Source: Immundisolibacterales bacterium (GTDB lineage: Bacteria > Pseudomonadota > Gammaproteobacteria > HK1). From it: a DNA stretch of 64,000 nucleotides. The translations under genes were made by a program, and so were the position numbers. Location: NCBI GenBank assembly GCA_026712715.1, contig JAPOPW010000074.1, positions 121,879-185,878 on the forward strand, written 5' to 3'. Numbering within the stretch: position 1 is the stretch's first letter; the number at the start of each line of letters is the position of its first letter. Below the pieces are notes generated by a model, which had not been told where the DNA came from, ran no database searches, and saw nothing but the letters and a program-made list of their open reading frames with translations. Of this stretch, positions 9,437-17,950 are shown piece after piece.

Positions 9437-10528
9437 GTGCCGAGAATCGACAAGCTGGACATCGACCTCTTCCGCCTGCCGCTGCCGGTGCCGATGGAAG
9501 CCTCGGCCGCGGGGGTGATGACCGGCTTCGACATGGTGACGGCGCGAGTCACGGACAGCGACGGCGTCACCGGTGTGGGCTACACCGTGATGCACGAGGG
9601 ACAGGGCGGCCCCATCGCGGCGATGTGCGACGGGTCCTTCCGGTCGAGCGTCGAGGGCCGCGACCCGGATCTCATCGAGGCGATCTGGCGAGACCTCTAC
9701 AAGCGCCACCACTATGCCGGCCGGGGCGGACCGATCGCCTTCGCGATGGCGGCGGTGGACACCGCGCTCTGGGACCTGAAGGGCAACCGGCTCGGCACGC
9801 CGCTGTGGCGGCTCCTCGGCGGCGCCAATCCTTCGGTCCGGGCCTATGCCGGCAACATCGACCTCAACTTCCCGGTGGACCGGCTGCTGGCGGGCGGCAT
9901 GGCGAGCGTCGAGCAGGGGTTCCGATCGGTCAAGATGCGGCTCGGCCGCCCGACGATCGCCGAGGACATCGCCCGCGTCGAGGCGATGCGCAACCACCTG
10001 CCCGACGAAATCGAGCTGATGGCGGACGCGAACGAGGCCTGGCGGGTGGAGCAGGCGATGCGCGCCATGACCTTGCTGCAGCCCTTCGACCTCGTCTGGC
10101 TGGAGGAGCCCATCGCCCCCGACAACACCGCCGGCTACGTGCATCTCCGCTCGCTCGGCAAGGTGCCGCTCGCGGCGGGCGAGAACCACCACACGCTCGC
10201 GGAGTTCGCGGCGCTGATCGGAGCCGGCGGCGTCGATTTCCCGGAGCCCGACCTCACCACCTGCGGCGGCATCACGCCCTTCATGAAGATCGCGCACCTC
10301 GCCGAGGCGCACGGTCTGCCGGTGATGAGCCACGGCGCGCACGACCTGCACGTCCACCTGCTGGCGGCGGCCCCGAACGCGGCCTATCTGGAGTGGCACG
10401 CCTTCGGCCTCGACAAGTTCATGGAGGACCCGCTGACCGTCGAAGACGGCCATGCGCGCGCGCCGGACCGGCCGGGTCACGGCATCGTGCTCGACTGGCC
10501 GGCACTCGCCGCCCACCGCCCCGCCTAG
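9437..10528 (+). CDS. Mandelate racemase/muconate lactonizing enzyme-family protein (enolase superfamily)
   Basis: A 363-residue enolase-superfamily enzyme that abstracts the proton alpha to a carboxylate, giving racemisation or dehydration of a sugar acid or similar compound. The capping domain (about 1-125) is followed by a barrel with metal ligands Asp197 (MADANEAW), Glu223 (WLEEP) and Glu249 (AAGENHHT). K166-M-R168 holds the position of the KxK base on strand two and His299 (MSHG) that of the opposite acid/base, the pattern of the mandelate racemase subgroup. Substrate unknown; acid-sugar dehydratase is the most common activity in this subgroup. It stands alone, with no kinase or aldolase beside it. 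Confidence 0.9.
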   Translation: MPRIDKLDIDLFRLPLPVPMEASAAGVMTGFDMVTARVTDSDGVTGVGYTVMHEGQGGPIAAMCDGSFRSSVEGRDPDLIEAIWRDLYKRHHYAGRGGPIAFAMAAVDTALWDLKGNRLGTPLWRLLGGANPSVRAYAGNIDLNFPVDRLLAGGMASVEQGFRSVKMRLGRPTIAEDIARVEAMRNHLPDEIELMADANEAWRVEQAMRAMTLLQPFDLVWLEEPIAPDNTAGYVHLRSLGKVPLAAGENHHTLAEFAALIGAGGVDFPEPDLTTCGGITPFMKIAHLAEAHGLPVMSHGAHDLHVHLLAAAPNAAYLEWHAFGLDKFMEDPLTVEDGHARAPDRPGHGIVLDWPALAAHRPA

Positions 10529-10954
10529 TACCTCTGCACAGAGGTCTTGATCGATTGAAATTCAATCAGTCGAACGCCTCCTTGGACTCATCTCCGTCAT
10601 TCCGACCGGTCAGAATCTCCGTGCCGGGCTAGGTATCCAGGCGGTGCAGGGGCAATCCTTCGTCGGTGCGCCGGCACGCCTTCACCCGACCGGCGTGTCG
10701 CCGTGCAGCAGCATGACTTCCGTGCGGACGGACGGATATCGTGCGGATTGAGACAAGGACCGATTTCCTGTCGATCCACGACGGGCCGGCTTGGCGGGGG
10801 GGCGGGCACGACCACGCCTCGGGCTCGCGAGATTCGATTCGGCGCCTGGGAATTCCCGTGCAGGACGCGCTTGTGCCTCTCCGTCAAGGGTCTCCCGGCG
10901 GTTCGTTGCCTCGCCACGGGGTTTGCCGTCGCAGCTCCCCTGGAGCGAGCGCGC
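10529..10954. other. 426-bp intergenic region with two palindromes
   Basis: No supported gene. Directly after the preceding stop codon are CCTCTG-CA-CAGAGG (10531-10544) and GATTGAA-A-TTCAATC (10553-10567), two perfect inverted repeats 8 bp apart. They could be a weak terminator for the upstream gene, a repressor operator or the worn end of a mobile element. The remaining 380 bp show nothing I can name. Confidence 0.45.
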
Positions 10955-11887
10955 TCACGGGCAGAGCACGCGGATGCGTTCGGTGGTCGATTCAAGCCTC
11001 AACGGCAGTGATCCGGCCGCATCCCCGTCGATCTGGACTGGCGCGCGCACCGTCGCGGACAAGGCGACGTCGTTCGCCCGGAGAATCTCCAGTCCCGGTG
11101 CCCGCACCGCGCCGCCGCACACGATGCGCAGGAGATCCCAGGCGAACGCGACCGGACGCGCCCGGGCGAACAGGCACACGGCAAGCTCCTGCGCTTGCGG
11201 ATCGGCCCCCGGGGCGAGTACGTAGCGACCCGCATAGCGCGAGACGTTGGCGACGACCACCCATCTCGCATATCGGACGGAGCCGTCGGCCTCGACCCGA
11301 ATGCGTGGGTAGGGACCTGCCGCCCAGCTCCGAAGGGCGCTGAGGACGAAGGCGCCCTTGCCGAACCGGCGCTTGAGCGAGGGGGTGACGGACTCGACGA
11401 CGGCGCCGTCGAATCCCGCCCCGGCCATGAGCAGGAACGGGCGGCCGTTTGCGCGAGGGACATGAAGCGCCTTCGCAGTCCCGCCCGCGATCACCCCCGC
11501 AACCACTTCCGGCCGGCGCGGAAGCCGGAGTTCGGCCGCCAGCACGCTGGCCGTTCCCATCGGCACGATCCCGAGCAGTGCGTTGCAGCCGATCATGCCG
11601 GCCACGACCTCTCGGATCGTCCCGTCGCCGCCTGCCGCGACGACGACGTCCGTCCCTTCCGACACCGCACAACGGGCCAGGCGGGTCGCGTCCCCCGGCC
11701 CGCTCGTCCCGGCGACGGAAACGTCGAGCTTCCGCGCTGCGAGCGCCTTCACGACCCGGTCGAGCGTTCTCCGCCGGCGCCGTCCGGACGCCGGATTGAA
11801 GATAATCGAGATTCGGCGCCTTGGCGCTGCGCCGGCTCTCCCGGGCGATGTCTCGCTCACCGGCCGGTCGGCATCTCCGTTCGCCAT
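10955..11887 (-). CDS. Diacylglycerol kinase-like lipid kinase (DAGK catalytic domain, YegS type)
   Basis: A 310-residue member of the DAGK/sphingosine-kinase/NAD-kinase superfamily, expected to phosphorylate a lipid alcohol with ATP at the cytoplasmic membrane face. The N-terminal ISIIFNPASG is the first nucleotide-site motif, VVVAAGGDGTIREVVAGM holds the GGDGT signature, and GIVPMGTASVLAAEL is the third motif, with Ser where most members have Asn. I chose the ATG at 11887 because it has a purine-rich ribosome site (GGGGGAA) and leaves a normal N-terminus; an upstream in-frame start at 11956 would add 23 residues. Isolated on its strand, so no pathway can be inferred; lipid specificity is unknown. 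Confidence 0.85.
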   Translation of the reverse strand: MANGDADRPVSETSPGRAGAAPRRRISIIFNPASGRRRRRTLDRVVKALAARKLDVSVAGTSGPGDATRLARCAVSEGTDVVVAAGGDGTIREVVAGMIGCNALLGIVPMGTASVLAAELRLPRRPEVVAGVIAGGTAKALHVPRANGRPFLLMAGAGFDGAVVESVTPSLKRRFGKGAFVLSALRSWAAGPYPRIRVEADGSVRYARWVVVANVSRYAGRYVLAPGADPQAQELAVCLFARARPVAFAWDLLRIVCGGAVRAPGLEILRANDVALSATVRAPVQIDGDAAGSLPLRLESTTERIRVLCP

Positions 11888-12549
11888 GTGGTTCCCCCGT
11901 GCAAGGGCACGAATTCTCTCCGAACGGACAAATTTCGTCCGGAACGGCCAGTGCACCGCGCGACTCCTCCTCGACCTCGGGAAGACCCGTTCGCCGAGCC
12001 GACCTCGGGCCAGTGACGACGACCCCTATCCGAGGCGAAGCTCAAGACCCTGAAGCATCACCGCGGCTTCCCCGGTCTCCGCACAGCGCGTCGCCGACGA
12101 ACGTCAGGTACCGCGGGCCGTGCTGGTCGTCGCGGTGGATGTCGAGCCCCAGGGCCCGGACCTTGCCACGAACGCATCGCCCCGGACCACCTCGACGCGG
12201 TCGGTGCCGGTGTGCCGGGCTGCCTGACGGGCGGCCTTGATGGCTTGGTCAAGCCCGAGCCTCGCGCGTCAGCCTTCGGGCACCGGGAGATGGGTCGTGC
12301 TGACACCACGGCGTATCGCATCGGCGGGCCCTCCTTCGGCTGCACGGAGCGCACCCTCGCTTGCGCTCGGATCTCGCGGCCTGTCGGACTCGCGGCGACC
12401 ATGCGAGGTGAATCGGTCCAATCGCATCGTGAGAAATGGCCACATGGCGAACTTGGCCGGGCATTCCCGGGCGCGTGCAAGGCCGAGCGCCTTTCGAGCG
12501 GGCCTCGGATATAGAATCGGAGGCTGGATTCGATCACTTGGGGACACAG
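11888..12549. other. 662-bp region with possible degenerate minus-strand coding remnant
   Basis: No intact gene. On the minus strand, from about 12254 down to a TGA near 12044, there is protein-like sequence that needs one frameshift near 12170 to read through: first DQAIKAARQAARHTGTDR then VEVVRGDAFVA, and after the shift ALGLDIHRDDQHGPRYLTF then VGDALCGD. I do not recognise the family. The segment next to the lipid kinase start (11921-11945) has an inverted repeat CGGAC-N7-GTCCG that could serve its promoter. The rest, 12255-12549, shows nothing. Confidence 0.3.
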
Positions 12550-13317
12550 ATGGGCGCGGAAGGCGATACGGCGAAGGTGGCGGTGGTGACGGGAGCCGGA
12601 ACCGGGGTCGGCCGGGCGGCGGCGCTCGCCCTCGCGGCGGAAGGCTTCGCGCTCGTGCTCTCCGGGCGGCGGCCGGAGCCCATCAAGGAGGTCGCGTCGG
12701 AGATTGGATCGTCCGGGGGACGGGCGATCGCGGTTCCGACCGACGTGACCGACCCCGAGTCCATCCGCGCCCTCTTCACGCGCACGGTCGAAGTCTTCGG
12801 CCGTCTCGACCTCCTGTTCAACAACGCCGGCATGGGAGCGCCGGCCATCCCGCTCGAGGACCTCTCCGTCGAGCAGTGGCGGGCGGTGGTCGACACCAAC
12901 CTCACCGGCTCGTTCCTGTGCACCCAGGAAGCTTTCCGCATAATGAAGAGCCAGAGTCCGCAGGGGGGACGCATCATCAACAACGGCTCGATCTCGGCCC
13001 ACACCCCGCGCCCCTTCTCGGCTCCCTACACTTCGACCAAGCACGCGATCACCGGGCTCACGAAGTCCACCGCCCTCGACGGGCGGGCCCATGACGTCGC
13101 CTGCGGCCAGATCGACATCGGCAACGCCGAGACCGACATGACGGCGCGGATGCGCCGGGGGGTGCCGCAGGCGAACGGCACGACGATGGCCGAGCCCACC
13201 ATGGCGGCGGAGAACGTGGGGCGGGCAATCGCCTACATGGCGAGCCTGCCCCTCGACGCGAACGCCCTCTTCCTGACCGTGATGGCGACCGGAATGCCGT
13301 TCGTCGGGCGCGGCTGA
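12550..13317 (+). CDS. Short-chain dehydrogenase/reductase (SDR)
   Basis: A 255-residue classical SDR, an NAD(P)-dependent oxidoreductase of alcohols or ketones. The cofactor motif TGAGTGVG is at residues 14-21 and NNAG at 91-94; the catalytic Ser is in NNGSISAH, with Tyr160 and Lys164 in APYTSTKH. The ATG at 12550 gives a start 13 residues ahead of the Rossmann motif, as is normal. The C-terminal part ([13 protein letters not shown]) matches a subgroup often found in catabolic clusters. It precedes the ThDP-lyase gene at 13437 by about 120 bp on the same strand, so a shared pathway is plausible: a hydroxy acid or aldehyde intermediate could be its substrate. Exact substrate unknown. Confidence 0.9.
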   Translation: MGAEGDTAKVAVVTGAGTGVGRAAALALAAEGFALVLSGRRPEPIKEVASEIGSSGGRAIAVPTDVTDPESIRALFTRTVEVFGRLDLLFNNAGMGAPAIPLEDLSVEQWRAVVDTNLTGSFLCTQEAFRIMKSQSPQGGRIINNGSISAHTPRPFSAPYTSTKHAITGLTKSTALDGRAHDVACGQIDIGNAETDMTARMRRGVPQANGTTMAEPTMAAENVGRAIAYMASLPLDANALFLTVMATGMPFVGRG

Positions 13318-13394
13318 GCGCGGACCCGGATCCGCGGCCCGCCACGGCGCGCGACCGCCGCGGCCCGGCGCACCGGGAACCCGATTCCAACCGA

Positions 13395-13423
13395 CTCGTT
13401 TACCAACCCCTCGTTTACCAACC
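13395..13423 (+). repeat. Tandem 14-nt direct repeat before the ThDP-lyase gene
   Basis: CTCGTTTACCAACC occurs twice (13395-13408 and 13410-13423), period 15, ending directly at the AAGGAG ribosome binding site. It may be a short slippage duplication or a paired protein-binding site in the leader. Confidence 0.7.
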
Positions 13424-13436
13424 AAGGAGCATGCGG

Positions 13437-15095
13437 ATGTCGACGATTACCGGCGCGACCCTTCTCGTGAGGAGCCTCAGGCAGCAGGGCGTGGAGCACA
13501 TGTTCGGGGTGGTGGGATTTCCGGTGCAGCCGGTCGCCGCCGCCGCCCAGAAGGAGGGCATGACCTACGTCGGGATGCGCAACGAGCAGGCCGCCTCGTA
13601 CGCGGCCCAGGCGTCCGGCTACCTCACCGGACGGCCGGGAGCGTGCCTCACCGTCTGCGGGCCGGGAGTCATCCACGCCCTCGCGGGACTCGCCAACGCG
13701 AAGTGGAACGCGTGGCCGATGATCCACATCGGCGGCGCGTCGCCCACCTACCAGAACGGCATGGGCGCGTTCCAGGAAGAGCGCCAGGTGATGGCGGCCA
13801 CCCCCTACTGCAAGTACGCCCACCAGATAGACCGCGCGGACCGCATCCCGTACTTCGTCGAACAGGCGGTGCGCACCTCGATCTTCGGCCGCCCGGGTGC
13901 CGTCTATCTCGATTTCCCCGACAACGTCATCCGCGAGGAGATCGACGAGGATTCGGTAACCGCGGCCGCAACCGTTCCCGAGCCGCCGCGTTTTCACGCT
14001 GCCCCGGAATCGGTCGAGGCGGCGCTCGACGCGCTCGAATCCGCCGAGCGCCCGCTCGTCATCGTCGGCAAGGGCATGGCCTGGTCGCGGGCGGAGGACG
14101 AGGTGCGGGCGTTCATCGAGCGGACCCGCCTCCCCTTCCTCGCCTCGCCGATGGGCAAGGGGGTGATGGACGACGGCCACGCGCTTTCGGTCGGCGCGGC
14201 GCGCAGCCTCGCCCTGCGCGAGGCGGACGTCGTGTTCCTGATGGGGGCAAGGCTCAACTGGATCATGCACTTCGGCCTGTCGCCGCGGTTCTCGCCGAAC
14301 GTGCGGGTGATCCAGCTCGACATCAACCCGGAGGAGATCGGAACCAACGTGCCGACCGAGGTCGCCCTCCCGGGAGATGGCCGGGCGGTCGTCTCCCAGC
14401 TCAACGAGGCCCTCGCGAGCCGCCAGTGGTTCTATCCGGACGACACCGCGTGGCGCTCCGCCCTCGCCGAGAGCGCAAGCAAGAACCAGGCGACCGTCGA
14501 GCCGATGATGGACGACGACGCAGTGCCGATGAACTACTACCGGGCGCTGCGCGACGTCCGCGAATGGATGCCGGAAGACGCGATCATCGTGAGCGAAGGC
14601 GCGAACACCATGGACATCGGACGCACCCAGCTCCCGAACGCCAAGCCCCGCAAGCGGCTCGATGCGGGCACCTACGGCACGATGGGGGTGGGCCTCGGCT
14701 TCGCCATCGCGGCCGCCGTCGCCTGCCCGGATCAGCCGGTGGTGGCGGTCGAAGGCGACTCCGGCTTCGGGTTCTCGGGGATGGAGATCGAGACCATCTG
14801 CCGCCTCGGCCTGCCCGTCAAGACCGTCGTGCTCAACAACGGTGGCATCGGCGCGTCGGCGGGCGAGGCGCCGAACGTGGAGGGGGTGCTCCCCCCCGGG
14901 GCGCTCACCAGCGGCGCCCGCTACGACCTCATGATGGAGGCGTTCGGCGGGCGCGGGTTCTTCGTCGAGGACCCGGCCGACCTTCGAAAGGCGCTCGACG
15001 ACTCGATGGCCCACGACGGTCCGACCCTCGTCAACGTCATCATCAATCCGAAGGCGGAGCGCAAGCCGCAGAAGTTCCGCTGGCTCACCACCTGA
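13437..15095 (+). CDS. Oxalyl-CoA decarboxylase / 2-hydroxyacyl-CoA lyase family ThDP enzyme
   Basis: A 552-residue thiamine-diphosphate enzyme. Glu50 in GMRNEQAASYAAQA activates the thiazolium ring; the cofactor motif runs from GDSGFGFSGMEIETICRLGL to VVLNNGG. GARLNWIMHFGLSPRF and SEGANTMDIGR, with DAGTYGTMGVGLGFAIA after it, are close to oxalyl-CoA decarboxylase and 2-hydroxyacyl-CoA lyase (HACL1), not to acetolactate synthase. It would cleave oxalyl-CoA to formyl-CoA or a 2-hydroxyacyl-CoA to formyl-CoA plus an aldehyde. The second ATG (13437) is chosen because AAGGAG lies 7 nt before it and only 1 nt before the ATG at 13431. A class III CoA transferase at 20216 could supply the CoA thioester. 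Confidence 0.9.
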   Translation: MSTITGATLLVRSLRQQGVEHMFGVVGFPVQPVAAAAQKEGMTYVGMRNEQAASYAAQASGYLTGRPGACLTVCGPGVIHALAGLANAKWNAWPMIHIGGASPTYQNGMGAFQEERQVMAATPYCKYAHQIDRADRIPYFVEQAVRTSIFGRPGAVYLDFPDNVIREEIDEDSVTAAATVPEPPRFHAAPESVEAALDALESAERPLVIVGKGMAWSRAEDEVRAFIERTRLPFLASPMGKGVMDDGHALSVGAARSLALREADVVFLMGARLNWIMHFGLSPRFSPNVRVIQLDINPEEIGTNVPTEVALPGDGRAVVSQLNEALASRQWFYPDDTAWRSALAESASKNQATVEPMMDDDAVPMNYYRALRDVREWMPEDAIIVSEGANTMDIGRTQLPNAKPRKRLDAGTYGTMGVGLGFAIAAAVACPDQPVVAVEGDSGFGFSGMEIETICRLGLPVKTVVLNNGGIGASAGEAPNVEGVLPPGALTSGARYDLMMEAFGGRGFFVEDPADLRKALDDSMAHDGPTLVNVIINPKAERKPQKFRWLTT

Positions 15096-15175
15096 TCCGG
15101 TCCGACCTGCCCTGCCCACCCGGCTCCCCGCACCCGCGGGGAGCCGGGCCGCCGCCACGAGCCGCGAACCGCGAA

Positions 15176-15457
15176 TCAGGACGAGCCTTGCGGTTCGATC
15201 TTCTCTTCCGCCCCTGAAGGCAACGCGACCGCAGCGATTCGGCGGCCGAAGCGCCACGCGATCACGTTTCCGACCACGGCCGGCGGCACGAACCCGGCGA
15301 ACAGCCAGAACGCCGCGGTCCGGTATTCCTCGGCGCGCGTCATGAGATCGAAGCCGAGGCCGTTGGCCAGGATGCCGGTGAAGGCAGCGCCGAGCGCGAA
15401 GCCGGCGTGCTCCGCTTGCGAGGCGTCGGGGGGGCCTTGCTGCGCGGTGTCATCCAT
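15176..15457 (-). pseudogene. MFS transporter C-terminal fragment
   Basis: 93 residues from an ATG at 15457. AGFALGAAFTGILANGLGF and AAFWLFAGFVPPAVVGNVIA are two hydrophobic segments that look like the last two helices of a 12- or 14-helix major facilitator (GYALGAA..GIVANAAGF and AFWVFAAFLP are usual there), followed by a short charged tail. No other helices are encoded upstream on this strand, so I read it as the stump of a lost transporter rather than a small membrane protein, although the latter cannot be excluded. Confidence 0.5.
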
Positions 15458-15911
15458 GCCGGCATCCAGGGGACAGGGGGGGACGGGGGGGCCGGAGATT
15501 CGCCCCGGTCGGATTCGCGGGGGCAATGCTGGCACTTCAAGCACAGTTGAAGTCAAGGCATTTCGCAGCGAACGAGGACACTCCCGCCGCCGACTTCGGC
15601 ATCGACGGAGCGCGGGGGCACGATCCGCATGCCGAGCGCGCAGCCTGCGCGCTCCCGCCCACCGTTCACCGCGAAGAAGCGCTCTGCTTGCCGTCCGCCG
15701 GAGGGGAAGCGCCCGCCCGATGACGTTGCAGCAACGGGGGGCGCGAAGATCGGCACTTTCTTCGAACGCTCGATCGGACTAGGCTGTGCCCGCGACGATG
15801 GGGTGACGGGCCGGACCGGCGGGAACGGCGGCGCACCCGAGGTCCGGTCGCGCGGCACTGGGCGGCGCGGGCGGAGCCTAGTCCGTTCAGCGTTTCACGA
15901 GGAGGCGAAGC
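15458..15911. other. 454-bp region without a gene
   Basis: Likely promoter region of the downstream importer operon plus decayed sequence from the transporter stump. A perfect 9-bp hairpin with a 3-nt loop, GAGCGCGCA-GCC-TGCGCGCTC, sits at 15634-15654 without a T run. No coding remnant recognised. Confidence 0.5.
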
Positions 15912-16955
15912 ATGTCGGAAAACACCACGTTCGGGCCGGGGCTCAGCCGCCGCCGGCTTCTCCAGTACGGCGGCGCCCTCGGCGCGGCCGCCACGTCGTC
16001 CTTCATCGGCGTGCGGGCCCTCGCCGCCGACACCGCCGAGGTCAGCATGCAGCTCGGCTGGCTCGCGAGCAACGGCATCCTCGGGGAAGTCTGCGCCAAG
16101 CGCCTCGGCTACTACGCCGAGGAGGGAATCGAGCTCAACGTCACCCCCGGCGGACCCGGGGTGGACGGCGTCGCCTCGGTCGCGGCGGGCCGGGCCGGGG
16201 TCGGGCAGCTCTCGTCGAGCCCGTCCCTGATGCTGGCGCGCTCCGCGGGCATTCCGGTGAAGGCGTTCGCAGCCGGCTACCAGAAACACCCGTTCACCTA
16301 TTTCTCGCTCGCCGACAACCCGATCCGGACCCCCGAGGACATGGTCGGGAAGACCATCGCCACCCAGCCGACCGCCGTCATCCTCCTCCGGGCCCTGCTC
16401 GCCCTCAACGGCATCCCCGAGGATCAGGTCGAGGTGGTCAAGATGGGGAGCGACATGAACCAGCTCATGACCGGCCAGGCGCAGGCGGTCACCGGCTGGA
16501 TGACCAATACCAACGCGCTCAAGATCCTCGGCGACGGCCGGGTCGACATGATGCTGTGGGACACCGGCATCCAGCTCTACGCCAACGTCTACTACACGAC
16601 GGACCAGGTGCTCGCGGAGCAGGCGGACACGCTCGCCCGCTTCCTCAGCGGTTCCGCCCGCGGATGGGGTTATGCCAGGGAGAACCCGGAAGAGGCCGTC
16701 GACCACCTGGTCTCCGAATACCGGAACCTCGACCGGGCGAGCGAGCTCGATGCGGTCGGGCCGGTGCTCGGATTCTCCTTCGACGACACCACCGCCACCG
16801 AGGGGTGGGCGGCGATGAATCCCGAGAACTGGCAGAAGCAGATCGACGTCTACTCCGATCTCGAACAGTTCAAGGGCGACACGCCCACGGTCGGCGACGT
16901 GATGACGACGGACGTCCTCGCGGCGACCGAGTCCCTGCGAAAGCAGGTCGGGTGA
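15912..16955 (+). CDS. NMT1/SsuA-like ABC transporter substrate-binding protein (Tat signal)
   Basis: A 347-residue periplasmic binding protein of the NMT1/THI5/SsuA type, which binds small anions such as taurine, sulfonates, aromatic acids or pyrimidine precursors. The N-terminus carries a twin-arginine signal, SRRRLLQYGG followed by a hydrophobic stretch and ALA before the mature chain. VSMQLGWLASNGILGEV and LGYYAEEGIELNVTPGGPG are the usual first-lobe motifs. A GAGGAGG ribosome site precedes the ATG. It heads a three-gene importer with the ATPase at 17098 and permease at 17951. The neighbourhood (oxalyl-CoA lyase, CoA transferase, enoyl-CoA hydratase) suggests a carboxylate ligand, but this is inference. 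Confidence 0.9.
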   Translation: MSENTTFGPGLSRRRLLQYGGALGAAATSSFIGVRALAADTAEVSMQLGWLASNGILGEVCAKRLGYYAEEGIELNVTPGGPGVDGVASVAAGRAGVGQLSSSPSLMLARSAGIPVKAFAAGYQKHPFTYFSLADNPIRTPEDMVGKTIATQPTAVILLRALLALNGIPEDQVEVVKMGSDMNQLMTGQAQAVTGWMTNTNALKILGDGRVDMMLWDTGIQLYANVYYTTDQVLAEQADTLARFLSGSARGWGYARENPEEAVDHLVSEYRNLDRASELDAVGPVLGFSFDDTTATEGWAAMNPENWQKQIDVYSDLEQFKGDTPTVGDVMTTDVLAATESLRKQVG

Positions 16956-17097
16956 GTCCGGGCGCGCCTGAGCGTCCGCCCGGATCCGAGGGCGACCGGC
17001 GGCGGCGCGAGGCGGAGCGGCGCGTGGGGGGAATTCGGCCGCGGCCCAGCACGCCCCGGCGGCGCCCGCCGCCGGGGCCGCTGCACGCGCGGCGGCG

Positions 17098-17856
17098 GTG
17101 TCGGTGCGCGACCTCGCGGTCCGGTTCGAGACGGACACGGGTCTCGTCACCGCGCTCGACGGCGTGGGTTTCGACGTCCCGGTTGGAGGGCTCGTGACGA
17201 TGCTCGGCCCATCGGGCTGCGGCAAGTCGACGCTCCTTCGGGCGGTCGCCGACCTGGTCCCGATCGGCGACGGGGAGATCCGCGTCTTCGGCCGCTCGCC
17301 GGAAGATGCGCGCCTCGCCCGCGACTTCGCCTTCGTGTTCCAGGACGCCACGCTCCTCCCGTGGCGAAGCGCGATCGACAACGTCCGCCTGCCCCTCGAG
17401 GTCGGGCGCCGGGACGGCGGCGTGGAGCAGCACGCGGAGCCGGACGAGCTCCTCGCCCTGGTCGGTCTCGCGGGCCGCGAAGCCGCCCTCCCCCACGAGC
17501 TCTCCGGGGGGATGCGCCAGCGGGTGTCGATCGCGCGGGCCCTCGTGTGCCGTCCCCGGGTGCTGCTCATGGACGAGCCCTTCGGAGCGCTCGACGAGAT
17601 CACCCGCGACAAGCTCAACGAGGAGCTGCTCCGGATCTGGCGCGAGACGGGCACCACCATCATCTTCGTTACCCACTCCATCCCGGAGGCCACCTTCCTC
17701 GGACAGAAGTGCCTGGTGCTCTCCGCGCACCCCGGCCGCGTGCGCCAGTACGTGGACATCGACTTCGGCGGGCCGCGGACCCTCGCGATCCGGGACACCC
17801 TCGAGTTCGTGGAGGTGACCGCGCACCTGCGCGGCCTCCTGGAGGAGTCGACGTGA
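17098..17856 (+). CDS. ABC transporter ATP-binding protein (SsuB/TauB/NitD class)
   Basis: A 252-residue ATPase that drives import through the permease at 17951. Walker A GPSGCGKST is at about residues 37-45, the Q-loop in FVFQDATLLPWR, the ABC signature LSGGMRQRVSIARAL near 135, Walker B VLLMDEPFGALDEI after it, and the H-loop in TTIIFVTHSIPEA. The LPWR and DEPFGALDE forms are typical of the nitrate/sulfonate/taurine class and fit the NMT1-like binding protein upstream. The start is a GTG at 17098 lacking a strong ribosome site; translation is probably coupled to transcription of the operon. Confidence 0.95.
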   Translation: MSVRDLAVRFETDTGLVTALDGVGFDVPVGGLVTMLGPSGCGKSTLLRAVADLVPIGDGEIRVFGRSPEDARLARDFAFVFQDATLLPWRSAIDNVRLPLEVGRRDGGVEQHAEPDELLALVGLAGREAALPHELSGGMRQRVSIARALVCRPRVLLMDEPFGALDEITRDKLNEELLRIWRETGTTIIFVTHSIPEATFLGQKCLVLSAHPGRVRQYVDIDFGGPRTLAIRDTLEFVEVTAHLRGLLEEST

Positions 17857-17950
17857 CCGGCCGGAACCGCGGCATCGGGGAATCCGGCCGCAACGCAGGA
17901 CTCGCGCCGGCCGCACGGGACGCGGACGCCGATGGGGCGCGGTTCGGGCG

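Noticed and set aside
13233..15257. 674-codon minus-strand frame opposite the ThDP lyase
   Set aside because: Antisense shadow; no family-like motifs, and the plus-strand gene is complete.
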